A stretch of DNA of 64,000 nt, from assembly GCA_022749755.1 (NCBI GenBank), contig CM040445.1, forward strand, positions 11,243,182 through 11,307,181, read 5' to 3'. The position numbers and the translations under genes are program-made. Under the pieces are notes generated by a model. That model had not been told where the DNA came from, ran no database searches, and worked only from the letters and a program-made list of their open reading frames with translations. Each line of letters begins with the position of its first letter. Positions within the stretch are counted from its first letter, which is position 1. Source of the DNA: Azadirachta indica. Its lineage: Eukaryota > Streptophyta > Magnoliopsida > Sapindales > Meliaceae. Of this stretch, positions 10,361-21,100 are shown one piece after another.

Positions 10361-12533
10361 TTTTCACTGGCTTGGTCTCTCTTTGGTTTTTCTGAGAGCA
10401 GAGATAATTTCGCTAAATTAAATAAAAGCTACTCCTCAATTATTAGAATCCACATGCGTCAACCATGTATAAGTTAAAAACATAATTATTTTTTTTATAT
10501 GATTTTGATTGAATTGCTTTCCAAATGTATGTAGCACTAGGCTCCCAGTAGACTGGTCAACCAACGCCAATTTTATAAATTTATTTTTTTATTAAAAAAA
10601 TTATATATTTTCAAGATTAATTAGTTACTTAAAAGTCAATGGTAATTCAATATTTTCTAACGTTCCCCAAGACCTAGAATAATTTTTCTTTCAAAAATAG
10701 TTTATTTAATTTTAAAAGTATTTTTATTTTTATTTTTATTTTTATTTTTACAAAGAATATGTCAAGATCACATTTAGGTCAAACTCAATAATTAGAATAA
10801 TCTAAATATCTAATTTCAATTCTCAATTATTTTAAGAAATTTTGGGCTGCATGTTATTCAGTTTGATTAAAAATATTCAAATTTTAACTAAACTGTGGAA
10901 ACAAAATTTGTGTTGTTTTCCAATATTTTCAAAAATGAAGTTCTAAATAAATTATAAATTTCTTGTCAAAATAATTACTCTACTCATTTGTAAAAATAAT
11001 GGCAAATATATTCTCATTATTTTTTAGAATAATATTATTGCCACTCCTTTAATATTCTTTTAAAATCTCTTTTCTAAATGCACCCTTTTAAATAATTACA
11101 AAAATAATAATTATTAATATCTTAGTTTAATAGTCCTTTATTAAATCAACCTCTCTCACGTCTCTTTTCTAGTTGCAAGTAGACTTATTCTGAATTTTGA
11201 GATAAATTGAATAATTTTATTAATGTATCTTCACATATAAAGAATCAAAAACTACATTAACTTTGTAAAATAATTTTCAAATTGATCCTTTGAAGTAAGA
11301 TGATAAATTTCTTGAGCAACTCCATCTTTTAAACATTTTCATATGACAATCAATGAAATTTTACAATTCATATCCCCTAGATATTATATATACTCTATCC
11401 ATCCTATGTAAAAACAAGAAATTGCCTTAGAAAGTAGTTTATTTTAAGAACAAAAATTTGTAAATTAAACCAAGTCAAAATTATATTTTTAAAATGATTT
11501 ATTGATATATATTTAAAAAAGGGATTGTAAGAGAATATTAGAAGGATTAGCACTACTCTATTTTTCAGCACTATTGTACTTCTTATATTAAAAGAAACAC
11601 CAACCCTAGTGCCTTTCCCATTTAATGGCAAGGTGGTTGATAATGGCGCAGGCAGAGCGGATGTTAGGGGGCTAAAATGCAATGATTTAAAATGTATAGG
11701 GATCAAATTAATAAAAATATAATTTAAAAGTTAAGATTAATAATTTTTACTTAAAAACTAGATTCAGGACCACTAGTGGTTGGTATGTATCTTTCAATCT
11801 TAAAAGATCTTCTGCAATAAATAAATATGTGAAAATGATATCAAACACAACTTAATTATTTTATTTTGAATAATAATTTCATACATAATTTAAAAGAGAA
11901 TTCCCGATTCTCTATTTCCTTTCAAGCTAATATTCTATTATTTTTTTCTTATGTGACAAATAATTTATCACTCCTTCACATTAACTCTATAAAGAAAACC
12001 ATTTCCTTTTCGGAGACAATTTTACATATATATCCTTGCATGTCAGTTGGCAACTATGTTGAAATAAAAAATAGATTGAAATTGCAAAAATATCTTTGCT
12101 ACAAGACAAAAAATTATTTCTCTTTCTTTTTTCATCCTTCTTTCTGCATCACCATTTTTCTCCATCATCATTTTTGTCCGTAGACAAACACTGCGAATCA
12201 TTTTTCCTCTTGCTTTCTTTTTTTGCATCACCATTTTCTTCCACACCCAAACGCTCCGTATTATTTTTCTTCCTTTTTTCTCTCTCGTAGTCACTATCAC
12301 ATCAACACATATGATTAGACTTTTTATTAAAGTTTATATATCTAATAATATATTTTTTAACTATATTTAATCTTAATTTGTACTATATTCTTATTTATGT
12401 TCTATTAACTAATTAAAGACAATGTATTTATTGAGATAAAAACTCGAATTAGAACTTAGAAATAAATATCAATTCTCATCATTACAGATAATTTTGATAT
12501 GTCGGAATATTAAATTTTTTATTACAGAAAATA
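10361..12533. other. AT-rich spacer with short repeats
   Basis: No gene supported. Contents include a (TTTTTA)n-like tract around 10723-10751 and a two-copy imperfect tandem repeat of about 79 bp (GCATCACCATTTT at 12146 and again at 12225) in a pyrimidine-rich block at 12120-12290. The left part should include the promoter of the CXE gene at 10360. Confidence 0.55.
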
Positions 12534-13550
12534 TTAATTCTTCTGTTTCGTAGATTGCATCTGCATGAAATCCTTCAATTCATTGATAAGCAAAGAAGAC
12601 TCTGGCAGCTCCGGAAAAGAATAGAAAGCATGAAATGCATTTGGATACTCAATCAAATAAGCTTCTTTCCCACAGTTCTTCAATCCCTCGTAGTATCTCT
12701 TTTGCCAGTCTCGTAAAGCATCTAACCCTCCGACAACCACAATCGTCGCCGGAAAATTTAATCCCGTCATATCATCAGATTTGGGCCCGAAAATATTAGC
12801 CGCCGGGTGGTTCCTGTCTGAACCTTCGGGCAAGAATGCTCTCCACAACCAGTCATTACCTTCCGGATTAAAAAAGGGTGCTCCAACAAGCCTGATTTCG
12901 GATTCCGTCCTTTCTTCTCCGCCGAAAAACGGTTGAATTGATACGACTCCAATGATTTTCAAATTATGAAATTCAGAATTACAGGCCTTGAGCGCAACGT
13001 GATGAGCTAAGTTTCCTCCGGCACTGTCTCCGCCAATAAAACAGTTCTTCAGATTAGCATTTGTGGGAAATCCTTCAAACTTCGTGTTATTCTCGATAAA
13101 TTTCAGTACATCAAAACCGTCTTCGCGTTGACATGGATATTTATACTCAGGCGAGTTCCGGTAATTGACTGAGATTATTACCGCAGAGAGTTCTCTAGCA
13201 AATCTTCGACAGAGTCTGTCGCAGCCGACCGAATTAGCGGACATCCAAGCAAACCCTCCACCGTGGAAGTAAATGATTACAGGCATGCCGATATCATCGT
13301 CTTCGTCGTCTGCAGTGGGCATGTAGACGCGGAACCAGAGGTTTCGAGACGGATCAACAATAATATCAAAAGTCTTGACGCCGTTGATGGGTTTACTCGA
13401 AGATGGGGCTTTGAAGTCGAAGAGGTTCATTAGACGGCGGTTGACGGTGCCGTCGGAGCGGCGGGCGAATTTGCCTGCCAACGTGATAATGTACATCGGA
13501 AGCCTGACTCTCCATGAAAGGTCTGTCCATATCGATGTTTTATTAGACAT
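12534..13550 (-). CDS. Carboxylesterase, CXE18-like (copy C)
   Basis: Intronless CXE-family hydrolase, 338 aa, starting MSNKTSIWTD. HGGG at 96-99, GDSAGG with Ser176, Asp277 in GGLDALRDW (Ala replaces the Pro usual after Asp) and His307 in NAFHAFYS. An acidic insert (DDEDDD) lies before the oxyanion strand. It is closest by eye to copy A at 5.5 kb: both carry [22 protein letters not shown] and HAFY. No targeting signal is visible, so it is likely cytosolic. Substrate unknown; the intact triad argues for an active esterase. Confidence 0.93.
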   Translation of the reverse strand: MSNKTSIWTDLSWRVRLPMYIITLAGKFARRSDGTVNRRLMNLFDFKAPSSSKPINGVKTFDIIVDPSRNLWFRVYMPTADDEDDDIGMPVIIYFHGGGFAWMSANSVGCDRLCRRFARELSAVIISVNYRNSPEYKYPCQREDGFDVLKFIENNTKFEGFPTNANLKNCFIGGDSAGGNLAHHVALKACNSEFHNLKIIGVVSIQPFFGGEERTESEIRLVGAPFFNPEGNDWLWRAFLPEGSDRNHPAANIFGPKSDDMTGLNFPATIVVVGGLDALRDWQKRYYEGLKNCGKEAYLIEYPNAFHAFYSFPELPESSLLINELKDFMQMQSTKQKN

Positions 13551-14985
13551 GTCTCTGTAATTGTTAATCTCTCTGCCTTGTCTGAAGATCGAGAAGTTAA
13601 TTTGGCTACTAACTCTAATAATTAGCCAAGAGAATGCAAATATAATTTTGTTTTCTCGTCAATTTCGAAGGAAGATTATGCAATTTGTTATTTGATATAA
13701 ACAAAATCGGCTACCAAATAGAGGATACAAACACTAAAATCTCGACATCATTTGAATATCGGCAATAACTTAAATAAAGAGTATTAAACTTTACTAGTCA
13801 ATATCGATACAAAAAACAAAAGGCAATTAAGTGGACAAGAGAGGTCCATTCGGCCACAGACAGGTATGCTTAGACCCTACAGACATTAATATAGCGAACT
13901 AAGGTATATTTATTAAATAAGATTATTTAAAAAATAATAATTATTACTGCATTCGGCTACTGCAAAAAGATACAAATACTTCACCAATGAGGATAACTTG
14001 CATACAGCCAAAACTAGAATTAGGAAAATGGAAAACAAGATCATGACAAAAAATGCTGCGTAAACATTGCATTTAGTAAGTTTGGGAAAACTTTGACATG
14101 ATCAAGACAACATTGTGTTGATTGTTCGACCAAATAATTGAAAGAGAGTTCAACACTTTGGGTTTTGCTTCGTGGGAAAAGTATGAAATTACTGTTATTT
14201 AATTGTCTCAACCACTGAGCTATTCATTCTAGATGTTAGTTGGTTCATCGCTTAAAACCACTCATAGTGATATAACAAATTAGTTTATAGGTTTATCTTC
14301 ATGAAGTTTGTGAAAATCTCAAATAGAGAGAAATTTAATTTATAAAATTTTGTGAGGAACTTTTATACTGGTTTGCTACCAAGTACAGTGATTCCTTCAC
14401 TTTGAGCATTAAAAAATGGGTACCACAGTAAAATTAGATTAATATTACTCTTTCAAAAACTTACTTTTCAGCTAGTTTTTTTTTTTTCTATAAATGCTAA
14501 GACTCACGAAGAGTACTATGTACTATTATATATACAAATTCTTATACAAGTCATTTATAAAAAATCGATAAAAAAAATTATTTAATGTTGTGTGTCTTAA
14601 GTTTTAAGAAAGTTAAACAAAATAAACTACATGAAATTTGACAACAAATTATCATAAAATTTTTATATAAGAGTTCGTTATCCCAAACAAAAAAAATGAA
14701 ACTCACGTAAATCAATTTAATTTATAACAAAATTTGAACGTTAACTTTTAACAACGGAGGTATATATGTACTCTCATTTGAAGCGAAATTTATTCTGGTT
14801 ACCACATCTAAATGGACACATTGTAGAACATAATAAACGGCTAACATTAAACAATGGCCATGGGACATTTATCAAGAAATAATAGAAGCTACGTACTGCG
14901 TTTATGTAACCCATGCAATCTAAAATATAATATTTATTATGATTTTATCGAATAAACTTGATCTGACAAATGCACTATCAAATTT
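13551..14985. other. Spacer without recognised gene
   Basis: Moderately AT-rich, no coding frame of note and no clear transposon ends. It includes the promoter side of the CXE gene starting at 13550. Confidence 0.5.
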
Positions 14986-15960
14986 TCATGAGCACGTAGT
15001 CTTGGAAGAGAGATAATCATTCGATTTAGCGGATTGCTTTTGCATGAAATCCCTCAGCTCATTAAAAAGCAGAAAAGATTCTAGCAGTTCCGGGGAAGAA
15101 TAGAATGCGTGGAATGCATTCGGTTACTCAATCAAATAAGCTTCTTTCCCACATTTCTTCAATCCCTCATAGTATCTCTTTTGCCAATCTTTCAAAGGAT
15201 CAAACCCTCCGACGATCACAATTGTTGCCGGGAAGTTTAAACCCGAGATATCAACCGATGTCCGCCCAAAAACGTTTAAAGCGGGGTGATCTCTGTCTGA
15301 ACCTTCCGGCAAGAACGCTTTCCAAAAACATTCTATAAGTTGGTCGTTAAGAAATGGAGCTCCAACCACTTTTATTTCTGATTCAGTCCTTTCTTCTCCG
15401 AAGAAACCTGGCTGTATTGCTAGAACTCTGATGATTTTCAGATTACGAAATTCGGTATTGCAGGCTTTGACTGTTAAATGATGAGCCATGTTGCCGCCAG
15501 CACTGTCTCCGCCGAGAAAGCAGTTCTTCAGATTGGCATTCGTCGGAAAACCTTCAAACTTGGGGTTGTTTTCAATGAATTGAAGCACATCGAACCCATC
15601 TTCTGATTGACATGGATATTTATGCTCTGGCGAGAGGCTTTCGTAAGTCATTGAATCGGCAGACATTAAAGCAAATCCTCCTCCGTGAAAGTAGAGAATA
15701 ACCGGCATGTCAACGTGGTTTCCGCCGTCGTTGGAAGGGATAAAGAGACGTAACCATAGGTTGCGAGATGGGTCGACGGTAACATCAGATGTTTTGACGC
15801 CATTGACGGGTTTAATGGAAGAAGGTACTTTATAATCAAGGAGACTCAACAGACGGCGGTTGGTAGTGCCATCGGGGCGGCAAACGAATTTCATGATGAA
15901 GTTAGAAATGAAATGGTGAGCGTCATTTTCCATGAGAGATCTTTGCATGAGCTTAATTTG
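14986..15960 (-). pseudogene. CXE carboxylesterase pseudogene (three lesions)
   Basis: Otherwise well-preserved intronless CXE copy with three defects. (1) The N-terminal KDLSWKMTLT segment is in a different frame from the following FISNFIMKF, so there is a frameshift near 15910. (2) About 25 codons are missing between SADSMTYES and LSPEHKYPC, removing the strand that neighbours write as LNAVIISVNYR. (3) The conserved IEYPN is IE-stop-PN because of a TAA codon near 15124, cutting off the catalytic His loop; the downstream NAFHAFYSS and QKQSAK are still readable. The normal stop is also lost, so reading runs on to about 14986. HGGG and GDSAGG remain intact, indicating recent inactivation. Confidence 0.88.
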
Positions 15961-17029
15961 TTGGCATACATTTTTGTTTTCTCGCTTTCTTTCTGGAAGA
16001 GATTATTATGCAAACGACTGAGTATGTTGAAAATAATGAGTTCCTTCATATAATGGAAGGTCAGTGTGAAATTCCAACCAATTTGATACTGCACAAATAT
16101 TCTCTTGGAATAAAAGAACCAAAAAAAATTGACATTTGGTTAAAATAAAAAATTCGGATTTTTTGTCTGTGTGTTTATATGTATTGGCATAGACATATAT
16201 CCGATTGTATGTTTCCAAAATTCGAAAGAATAATGCTGTTGGTATAGAAAATTGTTTATGGTTATAAGGGTAGGATTTAATTAGAAGAAAAAAAACCAAC
16301 AAAACAAATTAAACAAGAAAACATTACATAGTCTTGTATTAAAAAGGGCTTAGCTTTGAACAAAGGAAAGACTTCTAGAAGAAAAGTAAGATCGCATAAT
16401 CCATGAAGGTTAAAAATATATCACTAAAAATTTAAATAGAAAAAGTACAAAATAGTTTATGAGAAACACGAAGCCGGCCGAATAAGGAAGAATCGAAAAC
16501 AGAACATTATTAGAGAATCAACTGCTTGATATGTCTCTGGCAAAAGAAAAATGCAGATATTAAGGGAAAAAACAAATCAAAGTACTTGATAGCGTAGCAG
16601 ACTCGCTCACAGGAATACCATATTTAGTGATAAACAATTTAACAAGGATTTGGAAATGGACAAATGGAGAGAGATTTGCATAAGAAAACGTGGCGGCATG
16701 GCAATGGCAAAAGTGAACAAGACTACGTCATGGAATTGATTGTTTTATTATATAAATTGTTAGAATCCATTGTATTCATCGAGATTTCTGTCGTCAGTCG
16801 GCTTTGTTTCGTGGGACATGATGAGATTTAATTTGTATATATTACAAGAGTTTAAATTAATTCTTGTTTTATTGTTCATATGTTTGTCATAGTGTGATTT
16901 TGAAAGAAACTAACTAATAAAGCCACCCATGTATCAGAAACTAAAGAAAGGTACGTAGTCTAAGAGAAATCTATGAACAATGTGAATTTGCATTTTTTAC
17001 ATGCCAACCTCAGAATTATGAAGGAGCAT

Positions 17030-17600
17030 ATGGAATAAAGCTATGGATGGAGAAATAGCAATAATTGAGAAAAACTATACATAGGAGCTTGTCAATTTGC
17101 CAAAGATAAAGATGTCGTTGGATTGAAATGGGTGTACAGGTCCAAATATAATGAAGATGGCTCAATTCAAAAGTACAAAGTATGTTTAGTGGCAAAAGGA
17201 TATTCACAACAACCAGGAGTGGATTTCAATTATATGTTCGAACTGTTCTTACATTAGCAACACAACTAGAAATTCCTGTATACCAGCTTGATGTTAAATC
17301 GGCATTTCTCAATGGAGAATTAGAAGAAAAAGACAGTATCATCAGCTGAAACTGAATACATAGCAGCCACAGATGTCGGCAATTGCAATGACTAAAAATC
17401 TAGTATTTCACAAGAAGACAAAGCACATTGAGCACCGTCATCACTTCATATGAAGTTTGGTTGGAAAGGAAGAAGTTGAATTGCAGTTTGTCAACACAGA
17501 AGAGCAAGTGACGGATGTATTTACAAAAGCTACGACGGCAGAGAAATTGAATCAATTTCACAATTATTTAAGCATCACAAATTAAGAGAGGAAATGTTTA
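17030..17600 (+). mobile_element. Ty1/copia retrotransposon remnant
   Basis: Short collinear pieces of a copia polyprotein. Reverse transcriptase: VVGLKWVYRSKYNEDGSIQK, then LVAKGYSQQPGVDFN, then in another frame QLDVKSAFLNGELEE. A large internal deletion follows, then RNase H pieces SSAETEYIAAT, KTKHIEHRHHF and EEQVTDVFTKA. An in-frame TAG replaces the conserved Trp before ELVNLP. It is inactive; LTR ends were not resolved. The stretch 15961-17029 holds no recognised gene. Confidence 0.8.
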
Positions 17601-18214
17601 AAAAATAATTTGTAATGTTATATAGACGGACATGAAGAAAGCGATGTATTCCACACAAAGAAATTAAATACGTTACGCAAATTGATTAAGTCAATTTTGA
17701 CGGTTGAGTCAAAATTACTTGATTGTTAAGAATTTTTAATTGTCATCCATAATTTGATTTTTATCACTTATGTAGGATATAAAGTTTTCTAGCAAACTCT
17801 ATTACGTCGGCCATAAAAGGCCAAATTATGTATTGAAATCCAACATACCAATATAGAAAAGTTTGCATAGGCCTTACCTTATCTACAAAATCAAAAAGCA
17901 TACAAAATAAATAATTCTTATTTCAACGTTGTTTTCTTGCCCATAACGTGGTGGTTATATGTATGCTGATTTACGTGCAAACTATACTTTCATCAACAAG
18001 AATTAATTAAATTTTCTTAACAAATGCATTATTTAACGTAATAATTAAATTTCTGGTATATAATATTTAAATTAATTCTCCGATACCAAAATAAAAATAC
18101 AATTATTTAGTGATCCGGCTCACTCAAATATAAAGACTATCAAAGAAAAGTTTCCATCTTAGATGCTAAAGGAAGAAATCTTACGTATTATTATATAATT
18201 GTCTTGGTTTAAAT
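17601..18214. other. Spacer, possible LTR remnant
   Basis: No gene. Because it follows the copia RNase H end and a purine-rich tract (about 17585-17597), part of it may be the decayed 3' LTR, but no matching 5' LTR was found. Confidence 0.35.
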
Positions 18215-19234
18215 TTAATTTATTTGTTTGGCAGATTGATTCTCTATAAAATCCTTTACCTCCTTGATCAACAAAGAAGATTCGATCATCTCAGGCCAAA
18301 TATAGAAACCGTGAATTGCATCCGGATACTCAATCAAATACACTTCTTTTCCGGATTTCATCATTCCCTCGTAGTATTTCTTTTGCGCTAGTTTTAACGG
18401 ATCAAACCCTCCGATAACAACAAGCGTCGCCGGAAATTTTATGCCAGAAATATCCACCGCGTTCGGGCCGAATACGTTCGCCGTCGGATGGTCGCGATCC
18501 GATCCTTCCGGCAAATACGCCGTCCACAACCAGTGACCAAGATCCTCTGAGGCTGATGGAGCTTTCCTAACCTTCATTCCTGATTCGTTCCTTTTTTCTT
18601 CTGAGAAATAAGGCTGAATTGTTATCACTCCATTGATCTTCAATTCCTGGAAACTACACTCGTTACTTAAAACTGCAAGATGATGCACCAAGTTGCCGCC
18701 GGCACTGTCTCCGGCGAGAAAGCAGCGTTTGACATTAGCAGAGGCCGGAAAACAGTCAGTGTTTGAACTGTCGTCAATGAATTTTAGCACGTCAATGCCG
18801 TCTTCCAATGGGCTTGGATAACGATGCTCCGGAGCAAGATGGTAGTTAACAGAGATGATAACAGCTGGAAGTTCCCGCGCAAGCCTACGGCAAAAATCAT
18901 CGTAGTTTCTTGAATTGGCAGAGAACAATGCAAACCCTCCACCATGGAAAAAAACAATGACCGGCAAGCTGGTGGTTGGACTTGGATCTGTGGGCGTATA
19001 GAGACGAAACCAGAGATTGCGGGAGGAGGAGTCGACTGTGATATCGGAGGTTTTGACTCCGTTTTTTGGTTTATCTGACGCAGAGGATTTAAGATCAATT
19101 AGGTTAAACAGAAAACGATTGACAGTCAGGTTATTGCGGCAAGAAGCTTTGATTGCAAAGCTGATGATATAGCGCCAAAGCTTCGGCCTCCATGGAATAT
19201 ATGGTGAAGCTTTAGGTTTTGTTGAATCTGGCAT
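18215..19234 (-). CDS. Carboxylesterase, CXE18-like (copy D, diverged)
   Basis: Intronless CXE-family hydrolase, 339 aa, starting MPDSTKPKAS. HGGG at 97-100, GDSAGG with Ser177, Asp278 in GGFDPLKLAQ and His308 in DAIHGFYIW form a complete triad. It differs from the other copies in several family positions: LAGDSAGGN rather than IGGDSAGGN, QPYFSEEKRNES rather than [12 protein letters not shown], and SVNYHLAPEHRYPSP, the more typical plant CXE form. It is therefore probably the oldest lineage in the array, and the degraded + strand copy at 4.7 kb resembles it most. No targeting signal; substrate unknown. Confidence 0.93.
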   Translation of the reverse strand: MPDSTKPKASPYIPWRPKLWRYIISFAIKASCRNNLTVNRFLFNLIDLKSSASDKPKNGVKTSDITVDSSSRNLWFRLYTPTDPSPTTSLPVIVFFHGGGFALFSANSRNYDDFCRRLARELPAVIISVNYHLAPEHRYPSPLEDGIDVLKFIDDSSNTDCFPASANVKRCFLAGDSAGGNLVHHLAVLSNECSFQELKINGVITIQPYFSEEKRNESGMKVRKAPSASEDLGHWLWTAYLPEGSDRDHPTANVFGPNAVDISGIKFPATLVVIGGFDPLKLAQKKYYEGMMKSGKEVYLIEYPDAIHGFYIWPEMIESSLLIKEVKDFIENQSAKQIN

Positions 19235-21100
19235 ATTTGAGAATACTTGGTCTAATTACAAGTAGGATTATGAGTTTACTCACCAGTCACCACACATCCC
19301 ATGTACTTTAAATACTTATATAATAATAAGACAAGTCGCATTTTCTATGGTACAATTAATAAATTAAAGTGTTGCAAACTCTGTACAAATTTGACAAATT
19401 TAAGTATAATTCTATTGTTAATTTATTTTTCTTTCCTCATTCCCTGAAAATGTAAAATATTTTACACAAAATATTTTTTAGGACTTACTGCGCCCCACCT
19501 ATATTTATTTATTAAAATATATCAACAAAAAGTATTTTAAAAAAATACAGATTTAAATTTATATTAATTTTAAATTATTATTATTATTATTATTATTGAT
19601 ATAAAATAATTTTATAATCTAAAAAATAATTTTAATTTAAATAATTTGCTGACAATAATTTTATCGTTAACAAATTTTTTAAAAATAAGTTTATCACTAT
19701 TATTTTTATTTTTCAGTATAATCATTTGAAAGAACAATAATTTTATTTTAAAAATTTTCAAAGAATGTATTTAATTTTAACATATAATTTGTATTACTTA
19801 ATAATAAATCAATAATTTAAATTATATATGAGTAATTATAATTACTAAATCTAAATGAAATTCAAAAAAATAAAAAATACAAATTATATAAATTGTATTG
19901 GTGTTTTGTGATTTCCTAGGAATACATTGATGGTTCTTCCAAAATTTAGCGTTTAGGAATTCAAAAAAAGAGCAAAATATAAAATTATATCTTTGTGTGT
20001 AGGACTTAATTGACTAAATTAAAAAATTATACACTTTTTTTAAGAATTAATTGACTAAATTAAAAAATTATACACATTTTCAAAAAATTTGATTGATTAT
20101 ATATATATATATATATATATTTAGAATCTACTAACACTAAAAAAATATGATCACTGTTATAACACATCCAACAATCAAAAATTTACTCTCTATGAGACAG
20201 AAGTATACTCAAAATTTTCTAAGAGACAAACCTATATATAGTGAGAAATCTCACCAGTTGCAATTAATGGAGTTCGAACTTACCCCAACAATGGAGGTGA
20301 GCTCGGTTGACCTTGAGCCCAAAAGCCTGACCTCAATTCCAAGTTTAAATTGAACGAAATCTATCCGATATCATTTTGTGGGAGCAGGAAGTGCAAATCC
20401 ACTTTTAAGGAAGTCAAGGTTGGAAACCATACCCTCTATCTTAAGAAGGAGATAGCTTCGCCCTTCCCACTCTCCTAACTCCAATTCTATGTTTATGTAC
20501 CCGTCAAACCTTCACATTTATTAACCGTCTTCCATTGAACATATAATTCATTCCGAACCCATTAGCTATAATGAGACTGAGAAGTACTATTAAAATGTAA
20601 AAAATATAGAAAATTAAGATTTATAATTAGAGAAACTTTAGGACATTTAGTATTTAGATTCTTTTCCATAAATGAGAAGCAACAGAAAAACCCAGATTTG
20701 AATATACAAGTTTATCTAAACGTGTGATTCCTGAAGCATGGCAAACCATCAAGAATAAACTTTTTGCTTTCTACAAAAATCCCAACCAAGAAAAAAGCAG
20801 AAAACTAACTCACTTCAGATTCACGACTAGTTTCTGGATGACAGCAAGTTCTTCCCCTGCTTGTAGAAGCTAACTTGCAATTCAGAAATCCAACCCTTCC
20901 AAAAGTAACTCCGTGCACTCTAAAAGAAATCAATGTTTCAGATTAGTATGAAGTTTTTTGTTCTGAAAGAAATGCCTTCCATCCACAAAGAGAACACGAG
21001 TAAAGAAAAATAATCTCAAATACTAAAATCCCTAAAATCCCATCCACAAAGAAAAGATTTATGAACTTGGATTAAACACTAACCAACCATTTCTTGTGCA
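19235..21100. other. Spacer with AT repeats
   Basis: No convincing gene. It contains a (TTA)n run near 19577-19597, a two-copy tandem repeat (TTAATTGACTAAATTAAAAA near 20006 and 20047) and an (AT)n tract at 20098-20120. The block 20250-20500 is less AT-rich than its surroundings but has no recognised product. The right end holds the 3' UTR of the eIF2D gene. Confidence 0.5.

Noticed and set aside
11404..11706. 100-codon minus-strand frame
   Set aside because: No recognisable motif, AT-rich composition, no splice context or conserved neighbour; likely chance.
16006..16302. 98-codon minus-strand frame with hydrophobic runs
   Set aside because: No family resemblance; its right-hand neighbour frame is only the displaced N-terminus of the CXE pseudogene.
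20147..20500. Possible gene in the less AT-rich pocket before eIF2D
   Set aside because: The short frame has no recognisable domain and no splice-linked continuation.
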